Below, one piece after another: positions 1 through 10,840 of a stretch of 64,000 nt of DNA. A program made the translations under genes and the position numbers. Source of the stretch: Spiroplasma apis B31 (lineage in GTDB: Bacteria; Bacillota_I; Bacilli_A; Mycoplasmatales; Mycoplasmataceae); the NCBI RefSeq assembly GCF_000500935.1, contig NC_022998.1:186001-250000 (forward strand). Reading direction: 5' to 3'. Positions within the stretch are counted from its first letter, which is position 1; each line of letters begins with the position of its first letter. The notes below the pieces were generated by a model that saw only the letters and a program-made list of their open reading frames with translations, had not been told where the DNA came from and did not search any database.

Positions 1-1120
1 TACAAGTGAATCTGTATCTGAAGGTCACCCAGATAAGTTATGTGATCAAATATCGGATGCAATCCTAGATGCTTGTTTAGAACAAGACAAAGAATCTAGA
101 GTTGCATGTGAAACTCTAGCAACTGCGAACTTTATTATTGTTACTGGAGAGATTACAACTAAAGCAGTTGTAAATTACGAAGAAGAGGTTCGAAAGATAT
201 TAAGACGTATTAATTATAAAAGTGCAACAACTGGAATTGATGCAGAAAAATGTGAAGTTGTTATAAAGCTAAAGGAGCAATCGCCAGATATAGCTCAAGG
301 AGTGGATGGTGATGAACAAGGTGCTGGCGATCAAGGAATTATGTTTGGTTATGCAATTAAGGAAACCGAAACTTTTATGCCTTACTCAATTCAACTAGCT
401 CATGATTTAGTTCACATGGCTTCAAAGTTAAGAAAAGCGGGCATATTCAAATATGCACAGCCAGATATGAAATCACAAGTTACTATGGACTATACAAACC
501 CAAATAATCCATCTATTTCAACTATTTTAATGTCAGTTCAACATGATGAAGATTATAACAAAGAGGAGTTTGAAACATTCATTAAAGAAAACATTATGAA
601 TGTGATAGCTAAGCGACATGGATTGAATACAGATTTTACAGTTTTGATAAATCCAACTGGTAAATTTGTTATTGGTGGACCTTTGGGAGATGTTGGTTTG
701 ACAGGTAGAAAAATTATTGTCGACACATACGGAGGTTTTGCTAGACACGGTGGTGGGGCTTTCTCTGGAAAGGATCCTTCAAAAGTAGATAGAAGTGCAG
801 CTTACATGTGTAGGTACGCAGCTAAAAACTTAGTTGCTGCTGGGTTAGCTAATCAAGTTGAAATACAAGTTAGTTATGCAATTGGTAAACCAAACCCGAT
901 TTCAATCCACATAGAAGCTTTCGGAACTAATAATGTTTCAATGCCAGTGTTGTATAAAGCTTTGTTGGAAAATTTTGACTTTAAAGTAAAACACATAATA
1001 GACCACTTAGATTTAAAAAAACCTATTTATTTTAGAACATCTAAGTATGGGCATTTTGGGAAAAAAGAATTCTCTTGAGAAAAACTGGATAAAGTTAGAG
1101 AGCTTGAGGCATATTTATAA
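1..1120 (+). CDS. metK: S-adenosylmethionine synthetase, 5' end cut by window
   Basis: Makes S-adenosylmethionine from methionine and ATP in the cytosol. The frame is open from base 2 and gives 372 residues; the family is usually about 380, so only a few N-terminal residues are missing. Family motifs are seen in order: SEGHPDK near the start, GAGDQGIMFGYA near residue 108, DVGLTGRKIIVDTYGG near residue 230, then the glycine-rich GGGAFSGKDPSKVDRS loop. A TGA at 1076-1078 is read as Trp and the gene runs on to TAA at 1118-1120. The next gene (cutC) starts at the very next base, so the two are probably co-transcribed and translationally coupled. A promoter or SAM-responsive leader, if any, lies outside the window. 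Confidence 0.97.
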
Positions 1121-1780
1121 ATGTTTCTAGAAGTTATTGCTCAAAACTTAGAAGATGTTATTTTAATCAATAAAACTAAAGCAAGTAGAATTGAACTTTG
1201 TGCAAATTTAGAACAAGATGGGTTCACTCCTTCGTACGAAATAATTAAAGAGGTTTGTGATTATTCTAAACTACCTGTTAATGTAATTGTGAGACATAAA
1301 AATAATAACTTTGTTTCTGAAAAAGAAGAAGTGTCCTTGATACTAAAAGATATTGAATATATTAAAAGTACTAAAGCTAACGGTATAGTAATCGGGTTGC
1401 TTAATGAAAACCTTTCTGTAGATGTAGAATTTCTCAAGAAGGTGATAGAAATAAAAGAACATTTGACAATAACTTTTCATAAAGCCTTCGATCATGTGAA
1501 AGACTTTTTAAAAGAATATAAAATTCTAAATGACCTAGGCATAGATTTCGTTTTGACTTCTGGTGGTCCAACACTAAATATAAACATCATAAAAGAAATG
1601 AAAAAATTGAATTTAAAAACTAAAATTTTAATTGGTGGAGGTGTAACTTTGAATAATGTTAAAGATTTAAAAAAAATCTCGAAATATATCCATATAGGTA
1701 CTGCGGCAAGAGTAAACAATAGTTTTAATAATGATATTAGTATAGAAAATATTAACTCTATAACAGGTGTTGTTCAATAA
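1121..1780 (+). CDS. cutC: CutC family protein
   Basis: 219 residues with the features of the CutC TIM-barrel family: [13 protein letters not shown] start, [32 protein letters not shown], and LTSGGPT followed by ILIGGGV. CutC was named for copper homeostasis in E. coli, but its biochemical activity is not settled, so the name describes the family rather than a proven role. The ATG directly follows the metK stop codon, and the stop overlaps the trmFO start by one base, which makes metK-cutC-trmFO a tight operon. Length is slightly short of, but consistent with, bacterial members. Confidence 0.88.
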   Translation: MFLEVIAQNLEDVILINKTKASRIELCANLEQDGFTPSYEIIKEVCDYSKLPVNVIVRHKNNNFVSEKEEVSLILKDIEYIKSTKANGIVIGLLNENLSVDVEFLKKVIEIKEHLTITFHKAFDHVKDFLKEYKILNDLGIDFVLTSGGPTLNINIIKEMKKLNLKTKILIGGGVTLNNVKDLKKISKYIHIGTAARVNNSFNNDISIENINSITGVVQ

Positions 1781-3093
1781 TGGGAGTCATTATTGTAGGA
1801 GCTGGACTTGCGGGGTGTGAAGCAGCATTACAACTAGCTAATAGAGGAATTAAAGTTAAACTTTATGAAAAGAAAAAAACAAAGAAAAATGAAATACAAA
1901 AAAGTGATTTTTTTGCAGAGTTAGTTTGTTCAAATACATTTAGAAGTATGTCAACTCAAAACGCGGTTGGGATTTTAAAAAAAGAGTTAGAATTATTTAA
2001 CTCCTTTATTTTAGATTGTGCATACAAAACTGCAATACCTTCTGACGATGCTTTGGCAGTTGATAGAGAAGCATTCTCTTTATTAGTTGAAAAACTAATC
2101 AGAGAAAATGAAAATATTGATATCATAGAAGAAGAGTTTAAAGAGTTTGATGAAAAAATCATTACTCTAGTAACTTGCGGTCCTTTGATAACTCCTGAGT
2201 TTCAAAATAAGATAAATGAGTTAATTGGTAATCAAAAACTATTCTACTTAGATGCTTCTTCACCAATCATAGAAAAAAACTCTATCGATTTTTCAAAAGT
2301 TTATTACAAATCAAGACATGGTGATGATAAAAGTTATATTTGTATACCATTAGATGAGAAAGAGTTTGAAGCATTCCATTCAAAGTTAGTTGATGCAGAT
2401 GTAGTAAAACTAAAAGACTTTGAAAAAGAGATCTATTTTACTGGTTGTCAACCAATTGAACAATTAGCAAAAGTATCAAAAAAAAATTTATTGAATGGTC
2501 CGATGTCGCCAAATAATTTAGAAAATAATAAAGGTGTTAAACCATACGCAGTAGTTCAATTAAGAAAAGATGATGCAATGGATAATCTTTATAATATGGT
2601 TGGATTTCAAACTAACATAACATGATCAGAACAACAAAGAATATTCTCATCTTTACCGGGATTAGAAAATGCTTCTTTCAAAAGATTCGGAGTCATGCAT
2701 AAAAATAATTATATTAATTCACCAAAAATTTTAAATAAAAAACTACAAGTTATGAGAAGAAAAAATATATTCTTTGCAGGTCAAATAACAGGTGTTGAAG
2801 GTTATATAGAATCCTTTTCATCTGCAATTGTAGCATCGTTGGGCATTATTAGTACGATTAAAAAAACTAAGTTTTTAGAAATACCGAGCGAAACTATTTT
2901 AGGTTCATTAATAAATTATATTACTAACCCAAAGATAAAAAAGTTAAAACCAATGAAAGCAAATTTAGGAATAATAAAACAAGATTTCGGTATCTTCCCT
3001 ACTAAAGAAGAAAAAATTAACTTTATTTATGACAGAAGTATAAAAGTCTTAAAACAATATTTAAAACAAGTTGAAGTAAATTTAAAAGTATAA
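1780..3093 (+). CDS. trmFO: tRNA (uracil-5-)-methyltransferase, folate/FAD dependent (TrmFO)
   Basis: Methylates U54 in the T-loop of tRNA using methylene-tetrahydrofolate and FAD. The N-terminus carries the dinucleotide-binding [17 protein letters not shown]. Further family segments are [20 protein letters not shown]-like (FYLDASSPI), [27 protein letters not shown], and [15 protein letters not shown]. 437 residues, the normal length. One TGA at 2623-2625 codes Trp. The start overlaps the cutC stop by one base. No clear intrinsic terminator follows. Confidence 0.96.
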
Positions 3094-3435
3094 GGTTATT
3101 TCTTTTGTTCTTAGCGAAACTTACATAAAATTCGAACACTATTTAATTTATATATAAACTATATTGTAAGTCGAAGAGATAAAATATTTGATTATTATCT
3201 AAACTATAAAATGTGCAATAAGAGTTTTGTAAACTTTTCACCCGATTATCTTAAGTCTCAATTTTGCAAAAAAATTAAACTTTCATTTTTTTTAAAATAT
3301 GACTTATCTAAAAACACAAACCACCCTGTTATGACGATCGTTTTACAACTTATAAGTTAACGAAATTATTGTTATTAATGTGGCAATAAAAAATGAGCAT
3401 TTTTCATAATTTTATAGCAATATAAAAAAATTTGT
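3094..3435. other. intergenic stretch before tRNA-Ser
   Basis: About 340 AT-rich bases between trmFO and the tRNA promoter. I see no convincing reading frame, RNA gene or strong hairpin in it. It probably holds upstream parts of the tRNA promoter at its right end. Confidence 0.5.
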
Positions 3436-3441
3436 TATAAT
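3436..3441 (+). promoter_or_regulatory. -10 box of tRNA-Ser promoter
   Basis: Perfect TATAAT ending 10 bases before the tRNA 5' end, correctly placed for a start a few bases upstream of the acceptor stem. The -35 region is weak (TTATAG around 3412-3417, 18 bases upstream). Confidence 0.7.
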
Positions 3442-3451
3442 CTTTTTGTAT

Positions 3452-3542
3452 GGATTGATACTCAAGTTGGTGAAGAGGGCACCCTGCTAAGGTGTTAGGT
3501 CGGGCAACCGGCGCGAGAGTTCGAGTCTCTCTCAATCCGCCA
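3452..3542 (+). tRNA. tRNA-Ser (anticodon GCU)
   Basis: 91 bases. The acceptor arm GGATTGA pairs with TCAATCC, with G discriminator and encoded CCA. It has a long variable arm typical of class II tRNAs, the T-loop GTTCGAGTC, and the anticodon loop CTGCTAA giving GCU, which reads AGC/AGU serine codons. A consensus -10 lies just upstream and an intrinsic terminator just downstream, so it is a single-gene unit. Confidence 0.96.
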
Positions 3543-3558
3543 TTTAGAAAATACAATT

Positions 3559-3594
3559 CTCCGTAGTTGCTAATTCGCAAAACGGAGTTTTTTT
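3559..3594 (+). terminator. intrinsic terminator after tRNA-Ser
   Basis: CTCCGT pairs with ACGGAG, and an inner TTGC/GCAA stem extends the hairpin. A run of seven T follows. Confidence 0.85.
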
Positions 3595-3676
3595 ATGAAA
3601 ACAATTAAGAAATATATATATTTTATTTAAACTATTTTTTATAAAGTAAAATATTTATAGTTAAAGGGGTAATAGT

Positions 3677-4315
3677 ATGGCTAAAAAAGAACTTAAAGAG
3701 AATAAAAAGAAAAACACAAAAAAGAAAACTAAAGACGAGAAAGGCCCGATTATCGACTTAAAAGAAGGAGCACCTAAAAAAGGTTTATTTAAAAAAATTG
3801 TTGCTGGGAAAAATGAACAAAAAAAAGTATTACAAATAATAAAAAATAAAAAAATTGCAAATTTATACTTTTATACTGATGTTAATAATATACTTCTAAT
3901 CCTAGAAAATGGAATTAGACTTGTTAAAGACCAACAACTTAAATCTAATGAGGAGTATGTTGTTTGAACTTATCTTGAAAATAATAATTCTGTAGGTATG
4001 GAGTTTGATTCTTCATCAAGAGCTCATTTTTGAAAATGGGCTAGTGAAGCAAACGTAGATGTTGAAAAAATATCTGTAGTAGGTATAAACCCACAAACCC
4101 TAGCTAAATTAACAAAAAAAGATTGAGCATATGATCAAGTAGCAAACATAGTGTACGTTTATGAAAAAATACCTGTGGAAGCAATTGATTTTATAATGAT
4201 TAAAGATAAGGCTAATCTAAAGCGTATTCAAACATATGTCCAAGCTAATGAAATTGAAATTGATGTTTACTTTGGTGAAACAGGAAACATAGAAAAAAAG
4301 AATGAGGCAAGTTAA
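3677..4315 (+). CDS. hypothetical protein, weakly DarT-like (DUF4433) fold
   Basis: 212 residues, not firmly assigned. Residues 1-55 are a Lys-rich, low-complexity tail (about half Lys/Glu), followed by a globular part. That part has an order of segments resembling DarT-type ADP-ribosyltransferases: LYFYTDVNNILLILENGIRL (compare the I-Y-H-T-x-x-x-N-L-x-x-I-L-x-x-G pattern), a central hydrophobic strand ending in INPQTL, VYVYEKIPVEAIDFIMI, and a short VYF strand at the end. The catalytic Glu expected before the last third appears to be Asn, so activity is doubtful. There is no DarG-like partner next to it. The ATG follows an AAAGGGG ribosome site, and it ends 2 bases before proS, so it is probably co-transcribed with it. 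Function unknown. Confidence 0.75.
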
Positions 4316-4316
4316 A

Positions 4317-5741
4317 ATGACCCAAAAAATTGAAAAAATAACCCCAAGAGATGAAAACTTCTCCCAATGATATACTGATGTAGTAAGAAATGCTGGTTTG
4401 ATAGACTATGGACCAGTTAAAGGAACCATGATATTCAAACCTTATGGTTACGCAATTTGAGAAAACATACAAAATATATTAGATAAAGAATTTAAAAAAG
4501 TAGGAGTAAATAATGTTTACTTCCCATTATTGATACCAGCTAGTTTATTTAACAAAGAAAAAGACCACATTGATGGTTTTGCTCCTGAGGTTGCTACCGT
4601 AACTAAAGTAGGGGACAAACAATTAGCAGAAGATTTATATATCAGACCAACAAGTGAAGTTTTAATGGCAGAACATTTTGCTAAAGAAGTAAAATCTTAT
4701 CGTGATCTTCCATTGATTTATAATCAATGAGTAAATGTTATGCGCTGAGAAAAAACTACAAGACCTTTTCTAAGAACTAGTGAGTTTTTATGACAAGAAG
4801 GACATACTGTTCACTCAAGTAGTGATGAAGCAAGAGATTTCACATTAAAGATTCTTGATATATATAAAAAGTTTGCGACAGAGGTTTTGTTATTGCCAGT
4901 TATAAGTGGTAGAAAAACAGAGAAAGAAAAGTTCGCGGGTGCTAAAGAAACGTATACTATTGAATCTCTTATGCACGATGGGCAATCACTTCAGGCTGGT
5001 ACTAGTCATTTTTTTGCAGATAACTTTGCAAAAGCATTTGACATTAAATTCCAAAACAAAAATCAAGAAGAAGAGTTTGCATATTCATCAAGTTGAGGAG
5101 TTTCAACAAGACTTATAGGTGCAATAATAATGACACACTCAGATGACTATGGTCTTGTTATTCCGTCAAAAATATCTCCTGTACAAGTACAAATAATAAA
5201 TATAAATAACTCTGAGGAAGTTGAATCTAGATCAAACGCTATATTTGAAGAGTTATCACAAAGCTATCGTGTTTATATTGACAGGTCAGAAAAAAGTTTT
5301 GGTTACAAAATCTCTGAGGCAGAAATTAGGGGTGTGCCAATAAGAATTGAAGTTGGTCCAAGAGATTTAGCAAATGGAGTAGTGACAGTTTCAAGAAGAG
5401 ATATTAAATCAAAAGTGAGTATTAAGTTTGATGACATCAAAAGTTATATTGATGAACAAATTGTGGAGTTTGACAGAAACATTTATCAAATAGCTTTAGA
5501 TAATAGAATCAATAGAACATCAAAAGCAGATTCTATTACAGAGTATCAAGATATTTTAAATACAAAACAAGGTTTTGTGTTAGTTCCGTTTTGCGGTGAT
5601 ATCACTTGTGAAAATGATATTAAAGAAAAAACACAAACCAACTCAAGATGTATACCCGATGATGTTGAACAAGTTAAATCAAATTGCTTTAACTGTAAAA
5701 AGGAATCAAATTATATGGTTTATTTTGCGAGGTCATATTAA
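4317..5741 (+). CDS. proS: prolyl-tRNA synthetase (archaeal/eukaryal-type)
   Basis: Charges tRNA-Pro. 474 residues, the short type 3 form lacking the bacterial editing insertion. Class II motifs are visible: YGPVKGTMIFKPYGYAIWE (motif 1 region), RPTSEVLMAEHF, then the motif 2 region [24 protein letters not shown], and motif 3 STRLIGAIIMTHSDDYGLVIP. The C-terminus carries a Cys cluster (CGDITCE, then CFNCKK) and ends in ...FARSY, as in ProRS type 3 zinc domains. Seven TGA codons read as Trp. Start ATG is 2 bases after the upstream hypothetical gene. A strong terminator follows. Confidence 0.96.
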
Positions 5742-5750
5742 AAATAACTA

Positions 5751-5803
5751 CTAAGGTTTAAAAAATTTGAAAAAAGTTTTTTTAAAAGCCTTAGTTTTTT
5801 TTT
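5751..5803 (+). terminator. intrinsic terminator after proS
   Basis: Long hairpin closed by CTAAGG/CCTTAG with an AT-rich inner stem, followed by nine T. Confidence 0.85.
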
Positions 5804-5888
5804 ATTTTTTGGTATGAATAGAAAGGTTAGGAGTTTTATATTAAAAGTAATAACAAAAAAAGAAAAGCGAAAGAAATGAGGTAGAAAA

Positions 5889-6596
5889 ATGTTAGTTGCA
5901 CATAGAGGTTTTAGATCAATAAATGGTGAGAATCGAATGGTTGATTTCGAAAACGCATTGAAGTATTGCAAGGCTGTTGAGTTCGATATTCGCATCACAA
6001 AAGATAAAAAAATAATAATATTTCATGATCACAATTTTTCAAGAATAGGAGATTGTAAAGAAAGGGTAAAGTCGTTAACCTATGAAGAAATAAAAAATAT
6101 AGACTTTTTTAAAAATAATAAAGAATTTTTACCACCATTATTTATAGAAGATTTTGTTGATAAATTAGCTTTCAAGTATTCAATGATTAATGTTGAAATA
6201 AAACCTGATAGGTATAGCATTCAAGACTTTCACATAATAAATGAAGCTCTTTTGATTTTGAGAAAAAAAACACAAGCAGAAATTATCGTATCGTCTTTTG
6301 GAGTTTCTTGTTTGGAGTTTATAAATAAACTTCCAGTCGAATTTAAAAAAGCTTATTTAGCGGTAGGCTTAGGAAATATTGATTACTCCCTTTTAAAAAA
6401 TTTTGATTATCTTAATTTGTGTATAACAACATTAAAACAAAAGAAAAATATCTCAATCATAAAACAAATTAATATGCCATTGAATATATGAACTTTTAAA
6501 AATAATGAGGAAGTTAAGCTGATGATTAGTTATTATGGTTTAGATCTTATTCATAGTTTTATTAGCGATGTATCAGACTTAGATGTTGATATTTAA
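5889..6596 (+). CDS. glpQ: glycerophosphodiester phosphodiesterase
   Basis: Hydrolyses glycerophosphodiesters to glycerol-3-phosphate and an alcohol. 235 residues of the GDPD TIM-barrel family. The catalytic segment is at the N-terminus: MLVAHRGFRSINGENR (the His-Arg pair and metal-binding Glu), then VEFDIRITKDKKIIIFHDHNFSR with the second metal Glu/Asp and the catalytic His. Further on, NVEIKPD is the third metal ligand. One TGA (6489-6491) is Trp. There is no signal peptide, so the enzyme is predicted cytosolic; substrate must be imported, perhaps by the MFS permease 25 bases downstream. The product can enter glycolysis through the GlpO at 44.9 kb, a reaction known to yield hydrogen peroxide. 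Confidence 0.92.
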
Positions 6597-6621
6597 TTTT
6601 ACTTAAAAGGAGGGAGTATTT

Positions 6622-8028
6622 ATGAAAAACAAAGTAATTAATAATACAAATAAAATTAGTAGAAAAACAGTTGGTATAATATCCATTCTAGCCCTTGCGG
6701 ATGTTTTGGTTATGGCTGCACCTTTCTATTTGAAAAACGTTATGTCCTCTGTGTTGATCGCACAGTCCTTAGGGATTCAAGCTTCGGAGTTTTCACAGGC
6801 AACATCGATTTATGGTTACGTATCATTACTTAGTTATTTTGTAGGTGGTTATTTCGCGGATAAAATAAGTTTGAAAAAGTTAACCTTAATAGGTCTTTTC
6901 ACGAGTGGACTTGTTGGTATTTGATACGGATTTATACCCTTTATAAGTTCTGGAAAACTAGTACAGGTATATGTTATTTTCTCCTTATGAAGTTTTATAA
7001 CTTGTTTTATATTTTGAAGTGCTTTATGAAAGTTGTTATCTGAACAAGGAACACCAGAACAAAATGGAAAGCTTAATGGTGTACATGGTAGCTTAAACGG
7101 TTTAATTGGTTGTTTTGTTATTGGTTTAGCATATCTATTATTTTGACTATTTAGCTCAGTTTGAAAAGATAGCTTAGGAAGTTGAGCATTCTCGGGTTTA
7201 GTATTTGTACTTTGTGTTTTAATATTTATGAATTGTATATTATTGTACTTTTTTGTGCCTGAAATAAAAAAGGATAAGATTGCTCAAAGTAACCAATTTG
7301 ATATAAAAAGTTTTTCGAGTGTTTTGAAAAATTACAAAATTTGACTAGTGACACTTCTTATTATGGGTGTCTATATGTATCAATCTGGTTTAAGTGTGTT
7401 TGTAACCTTCATTCAAGATGCACTAGGTGTGACAGCGATAATAGTAATAATTCTTGGGGTTTGTAGAACCTACTTGTTTAGATTTCTTTTCTCAACATCC
7501 GCTGGTAAAATTGCTGACAAAAGTCAAAAATACATTCTATTTATCATCATAGGATTAATAATTGCATCGATATTATGTATTACAGCAACATTACTTCCCG
7601 GTTTTACATCAGAGTCCTTTAATAATATGTCTAAAGGAATCAAAATTGCTATACAAGTAATTGTAAGTGGTCTTTATTTAATGCTTGGGATAACTTGTTG
7701 AGCATTAGTAACAAATAGATGAGCTACAATTTATGAGATAAACATAGATCATAAACATTACGCTCTTTCTGTTGGATTTATATCATTTATAGCTTTCTCA
7801 CCTGATGCTTGGTTTTGACAACTAGACTCAATTATGCTTAAAAATTTAGGGACTGAGGCTGGTTACTCAACTAATAAACTAGCTAATCAGGCAAGTCTAT
7901 TAATAATCACAATTATTGGTTTGATTGCCACATTAGCTGGTGTCTTACTTCTAATATGTTTGAAAAAAGAGAGAAAAAAAATCAATGATACTCAAAGACA
8001 ACAATCAAATGTCAAATTAGATTTATAG
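6622..8028 (+). CDS. MFS transporter, possibly for glycerophosphodiesters
   Basis: 468 residues with about 12 membrane helices. The MFS loop signature is present between helices 2 and 3 (GGYFADKISLKK), and a similar loop opens the second half (AGKIADKSQK). It has a good AGGAGGGAG ribosome site, and starts 25 bases after glpQ, so the two are likely one operon. The substrate is inferred from this pairing only: a mycoplasmal glycerophosphocholine permease of the MFS type is known, but I cannot show orthology. It could be a general sugar-phosphate or organic acid carrier. Nine TGA codons are Trp. Confidence 0.88.
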
Positions 8029-8055
8029 AAATCCTATAAATTTGATTTCGATAAT

Positions 8056-8085
8056 AAAAAACAGATTTTTAAAATCTGTTTTTTT
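8056..8085 (+). terminator. intrinsic terminator after MFS gene
   Basis: AAACAGATTT/AAATCTGTTT hairpin with a very short loop and a following T run. Confidence 0.85.
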
Positions 8086-8468
8086 ATATTTAAATATAAG
8101 GTTTTATGAACACAAAACCTTTTAAATTTAATTTTGTGAATCTTATATCAGAGTATTGAAAGCATCTTACATAATATAATATATATAATCAATCTAGCCA
8201 CTTCGATTCATAATTTTAGGAAATATTTATTAGATGCCTTATTTTTTATAATATTTCTACAGACTTTATAAAACAAACAAACGTAAGTCTTTAATGAATT
8301 TTCTAAAAACTAAAAAGCTAAGTATAAAATATTTAAAGTAAAAATCCGCACTTTTGTTTATTATGTAAAAATAGAATAATGTTATATAATAATTTTGTGC
8401 CTAATTTAAAGTATTGTATTTTTAAATAAATAATTATAAAGAATAAGAATGAAAGGGGGGTTTTACCT
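8086..8468. other. intergenic stretch with hairpin and promoter
   Basis: No reading frame seen. A small hairpin AAGGTTTT/AAAACCTT lies at 8098-8121 without a T run. A TATAAT at 8385-8390 is the likely -10 for the DUF402 gene, leaving a leader of about 70 bases. Confidence 0.5.
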
Positions 8469-9002
8469 ATGAATAAAGTAAAACCAGGACAATCAGTTCT
8501 TGTTCATGCATATAAGCATAATGGAAGTTTATATAGATGTTGGGAGAGTGTAAAAGTTCTCGAAGCCAATGATGACCGTATTATTTTAATTAACGAAGAA
8601 GTTTTAATTACTGAGTTAAGTGGTAGGAAATGAAAAACAAACGAACCAGCAATTTGAGTTTTCTATAAAAAAAATTGGTACAATGTAATATGTATGTTTA
8701 AAGAGCGCGGAATTAATTACTACTGTAATTTAGCATCACCGTATATTATCGAAGAAAATACAATTAAGTACATTGATTATGACTTAGATATAAAAGTTTT
8801 TAATGATGGAAGTTTTAAAATTTTAGATTTAAAGGAATTCAATAGAAATCGTTTAGCATTTAACTATTCACGTTCTATTATAGAAGTGGTTTGAGAAACA
8901 GTTGATGTTCTTAAGAAAAAAATCAAAGCTAAAAAAGATGAATTTGATCACGATTATGTCAAAGGATTGTGATCAGAGTACGAAAATAAATGAAAAAAAT
9001 AA
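8469..9002 (+). CDS. DUF402 nucleoside di/triphosphatase-like protein
   Basis: 177 residues of the DUF402/Ntdp family. The N-terminal half is beta-rich (SVLVHAYKHNGSLYRCW, RIILINEEVL). The conserved core is AIWVFYKKNWYNVICMF, then INYYCNLASPYIIEENTIKYIDYDLDIKVFNDG and the DLKEFNRNR segment. Acidic residues here are metal ligands in characterised firmicute relatives, which hydrolyse nucleoside di- and triphosphates. It has a strong GAAAGGGGGG ribosome site and stands alone between terminators. Three internal TGA pairs read as Trp. Confidence 0.85.
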
Positions 9003-9053
9003 AAACCGATTTTTATTAAAAACTGTATCAAAAATAAAAGCGAAAGATGCACT

Positions 9054-9084
9054 CTTCATATGATATTCGTATGAAGTTTTTTTT
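9054..9084 (+). terminator. intrinsic terminator after DUF402 gene
   Basis: CTTCATATG/CGTATGAAG stem (one G-U pair), 5-base loop, then eight T. Confidence 0.85.
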
Positions 9085-9560
9085 ATTCATTTAATATAAT
9101 TTTTTTGATAATGTCTAAAGCGTATTTAATCAAAAAAACAAGCTATGAAAATTGATAGATATCAATAAATAGTTTTATCTAAAGGTGTTTTGCTATAATT
9201 CATATTAGTTAGACGACTTAAAACTTTTAGTAATTTTTTATCATTTAGGAGCTAAGTTTGATGATTTCATTGTAACGGGATCGCATTAATGAATAACTTA
9301 GCCTTTATGTTTATTAGTAAGTCAGTTTTCAAAAAACCCAGTTAATGGTGATTATTTAATTTCTTTCAACTGAAAGAGTATTTTTCTTTTGAGTATGATT
9401 ATAACGAAAATATAAGGTCAACGCATTGGACTTATCAAAACTTTATATAATCTAGTTACCAACCTTTTATTTGATAATTTTCTAAACTGATTTTTTTAGT
9501 TATTCTAAACTCTTATATTACTAATTAGTGTATTGCAAATAAAAAGTCTTATTGTTTTAT
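9085..9560. other. decayed intergenic DNA left of the IS element
   Basis: No intact gene in any frame under code 4. Short open pieces (for example around 9240-9340 and 9330-9410) are broken by TAA/TAG and match nothing I recognise. A TATAAT-like box occurs near 9193-9200, but nothing sensible follows it. Probably the remains of a lost gene whose terminator was later hit by the IS. Confidence 0.4.
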
Positions 9561-9579
9561 AAAAACATATTCTATACTT
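9561..9579 (+). terminator. left half of a terminator split by the IS
   Basis: AAAAACATATTCT followed by the left part of the loop. Its partner AGAATATGCTTTTTT lies at 10847-10861 on the other side of the IS. Removing the IS and one CTT restores an 8-bp stem with flanking A/T runs and a 9-base loop. Confidence 0.7.
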
Positions 9580-9601
9580 TAAAGGGTCACCCCAAACTAC
9601 A
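9580..9601 (+). repeat. IS left inverted repeat
   Basis: 22 bases, exact reverse complement of 10819-10840. The CTT target duplication lies immediately outside each end. Confidence 0.92.
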
Positions 9602-9643
9602 CAAAAATTATGTATATAATTTTTATAAGAGGGTTCTTTTTTT

Positions 9644-10001
9644 ATGGCTAAAACAAAACTATTTACTGCAGATGAAAAAATGAAAATAGTAAATGAATTT
9701 TTATCATCTGATATAAGTGCAAAAAAATAGCAGAAAAATATAATATTAAACAACCATGTACTATTTATCAATGACAGAATAGGTATATAACTAGTGGGAT
9801 CTCTGGTTTATTTGTCAAAAAAGAGGCAGAAAATCCAGTATTGATAAACAAAAAAACTTCGAAAACATAAAACAAGAGTTAAATTTTTTAAGAAAAGAGA
9901 TGCAAAATAAAAATAAGGTAAATAGAGAGTTAATTAATAAGGTCAAAATTATGGAAAAGTTCACAGCATCTCTGGTAAAGGATTTAAAAAACAAAAAATA
10001 A
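9644..10001 (+). pseudogene. IS3 orfA remnant (HTH protein)
   Basis: Starts MAKTKLFTADEKMKIV with a helix-turn-helix region typical of IS3 OrfA. The frame is lost near 9728 (A run) and resumes as KIAEKYNIKQPCTIYQWQNRY. It is lost again near 9820 and resumes as KRGRKSSIDKQKNFENIKQ, followed by a leucine-zipper-like helix ending KDLKNKK at 10001. At least two single-base frameshifts, both in A runs. Non-functional. Confidence 0.85.
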
Positions 10002-10816
10002 ACATTGAATTTTATAAAATAATAAGTAAATACTTGCAAAAAAATATAAAACTTTCATGATTATTAAATATATTAAACATTAACTTTAAAACTTATAAAA
10101 GTTGAGTTAATAATGGTTCAAAAGATTATAAAACAAAAAGAAATACTTCTTATGATTTATTCATAAAACTAGTATTTAATGATTGTGACTTAAAATATGG
10201 TACACACCGTAAATGAGGGCATAAAAAAATAGCTTTAAAATTCGGTATTGGTAGAAAAACAGTTTTAAGTTCAATGAAAAGTCAAGGACTTTTTCCTGAT
10301 AATTGTGAAAAAAGTAGAAAGTGAAAATCTTATGTTAGTGACAAAAAAGAACCTGTAAATACTGCTCCAAATTTATTGAAAAATCCAATTACTGGTAAAG
10401 TAGATTTTTTTGCTTCAAGACCATTGGAAAAATATGTTTAGATATACCAGAATTTAAGTTTAGTAACTCTAAATTATATATGTTTGCATATATTGATGTT
10501 TATTCTAGATTACCTTTAAAAACTTATTTTCAAGTAATCAAACTACAAAAGAATTAATAAAATCACTATATATATATTAAAAGATAACTACAATATAAAT
10601 AATTCAATTATCCATACAGATAGAGGAGCCCAGTTTAGAAGTATTAATATGATGAATTTTTGTAAAGCAAATAAAATAAAACAAAGTATGACGGATGGTT
10701 ATGCTTTATGACAAAACGCAATAGTAGAAACATTCTTTAATAGTTACAAACAATAGAATAGTAAATAAATTAAAAATTACTCCTATAGAAATGTACAAGA
10801 GTAATTTGTTAAAATA
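10002..10816 (+). pseudogene. IS3 orfB remnant (DDE integrase)
   Basis: The first part reads KYGTHRKWGHKKIALKFGI and KTVLSSMKSQG, the HTH_21-like region of IS3 OrfB. After a TAG at about 10439 the frame shifts to MFAYIDVYSR (first catalytic Asp). Further indels lead to IHTDRGAQF (second Asp), and ALWQNAIVETFFNS supplies the Glu exactly 35 residues later, the D35E spacing of this family. A deletion then joins to a C-terminal piece ending KITPIEMYKSNLLK. Several frameshifts and a deletion make it inactive. Confidence 0.88.
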
Positions 10817-10818
10817 AT

Positions 10819-10840
10819 TGTAGTTTGGGGTGACCCTTTA
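10819..10840 (-). repeat. IS right inverted repeat
   Basis: Exact reverse complement of 9580-9601; ends with GGGGTGACCCTTTA on the plus strand. Confidence 0.92.

Larger units (their letters stand above)
9580..10840 (+). mobile_element. degenerate IS3-family insertion sequence
   Basis: 1,261 bases bounded by perfect 22-base inverted repeats (beginning TAAAGGGTCACCCC at 9580; mirrored at 10819-10840). It is flanked by a 3-base direct repeat CTT at 9577-9579 and 10841-10843, the target duplication length seen in part of the IS3 family. Inside are an orfA-like HTH gene and an orfB-like DDE integrase gene on the plus strand, both broken by frameshifts and stops. The intact ends against ruined genes suggest the copy can no longer move itself but could be moved by an active relative. 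Confidence 0.9.

Noticed and set aside
9815-10039. Minus-strand open frames within the IS element
   Set aside because: They lie opposite the orfA/orfB remnants and are explained as shadows of those genes.
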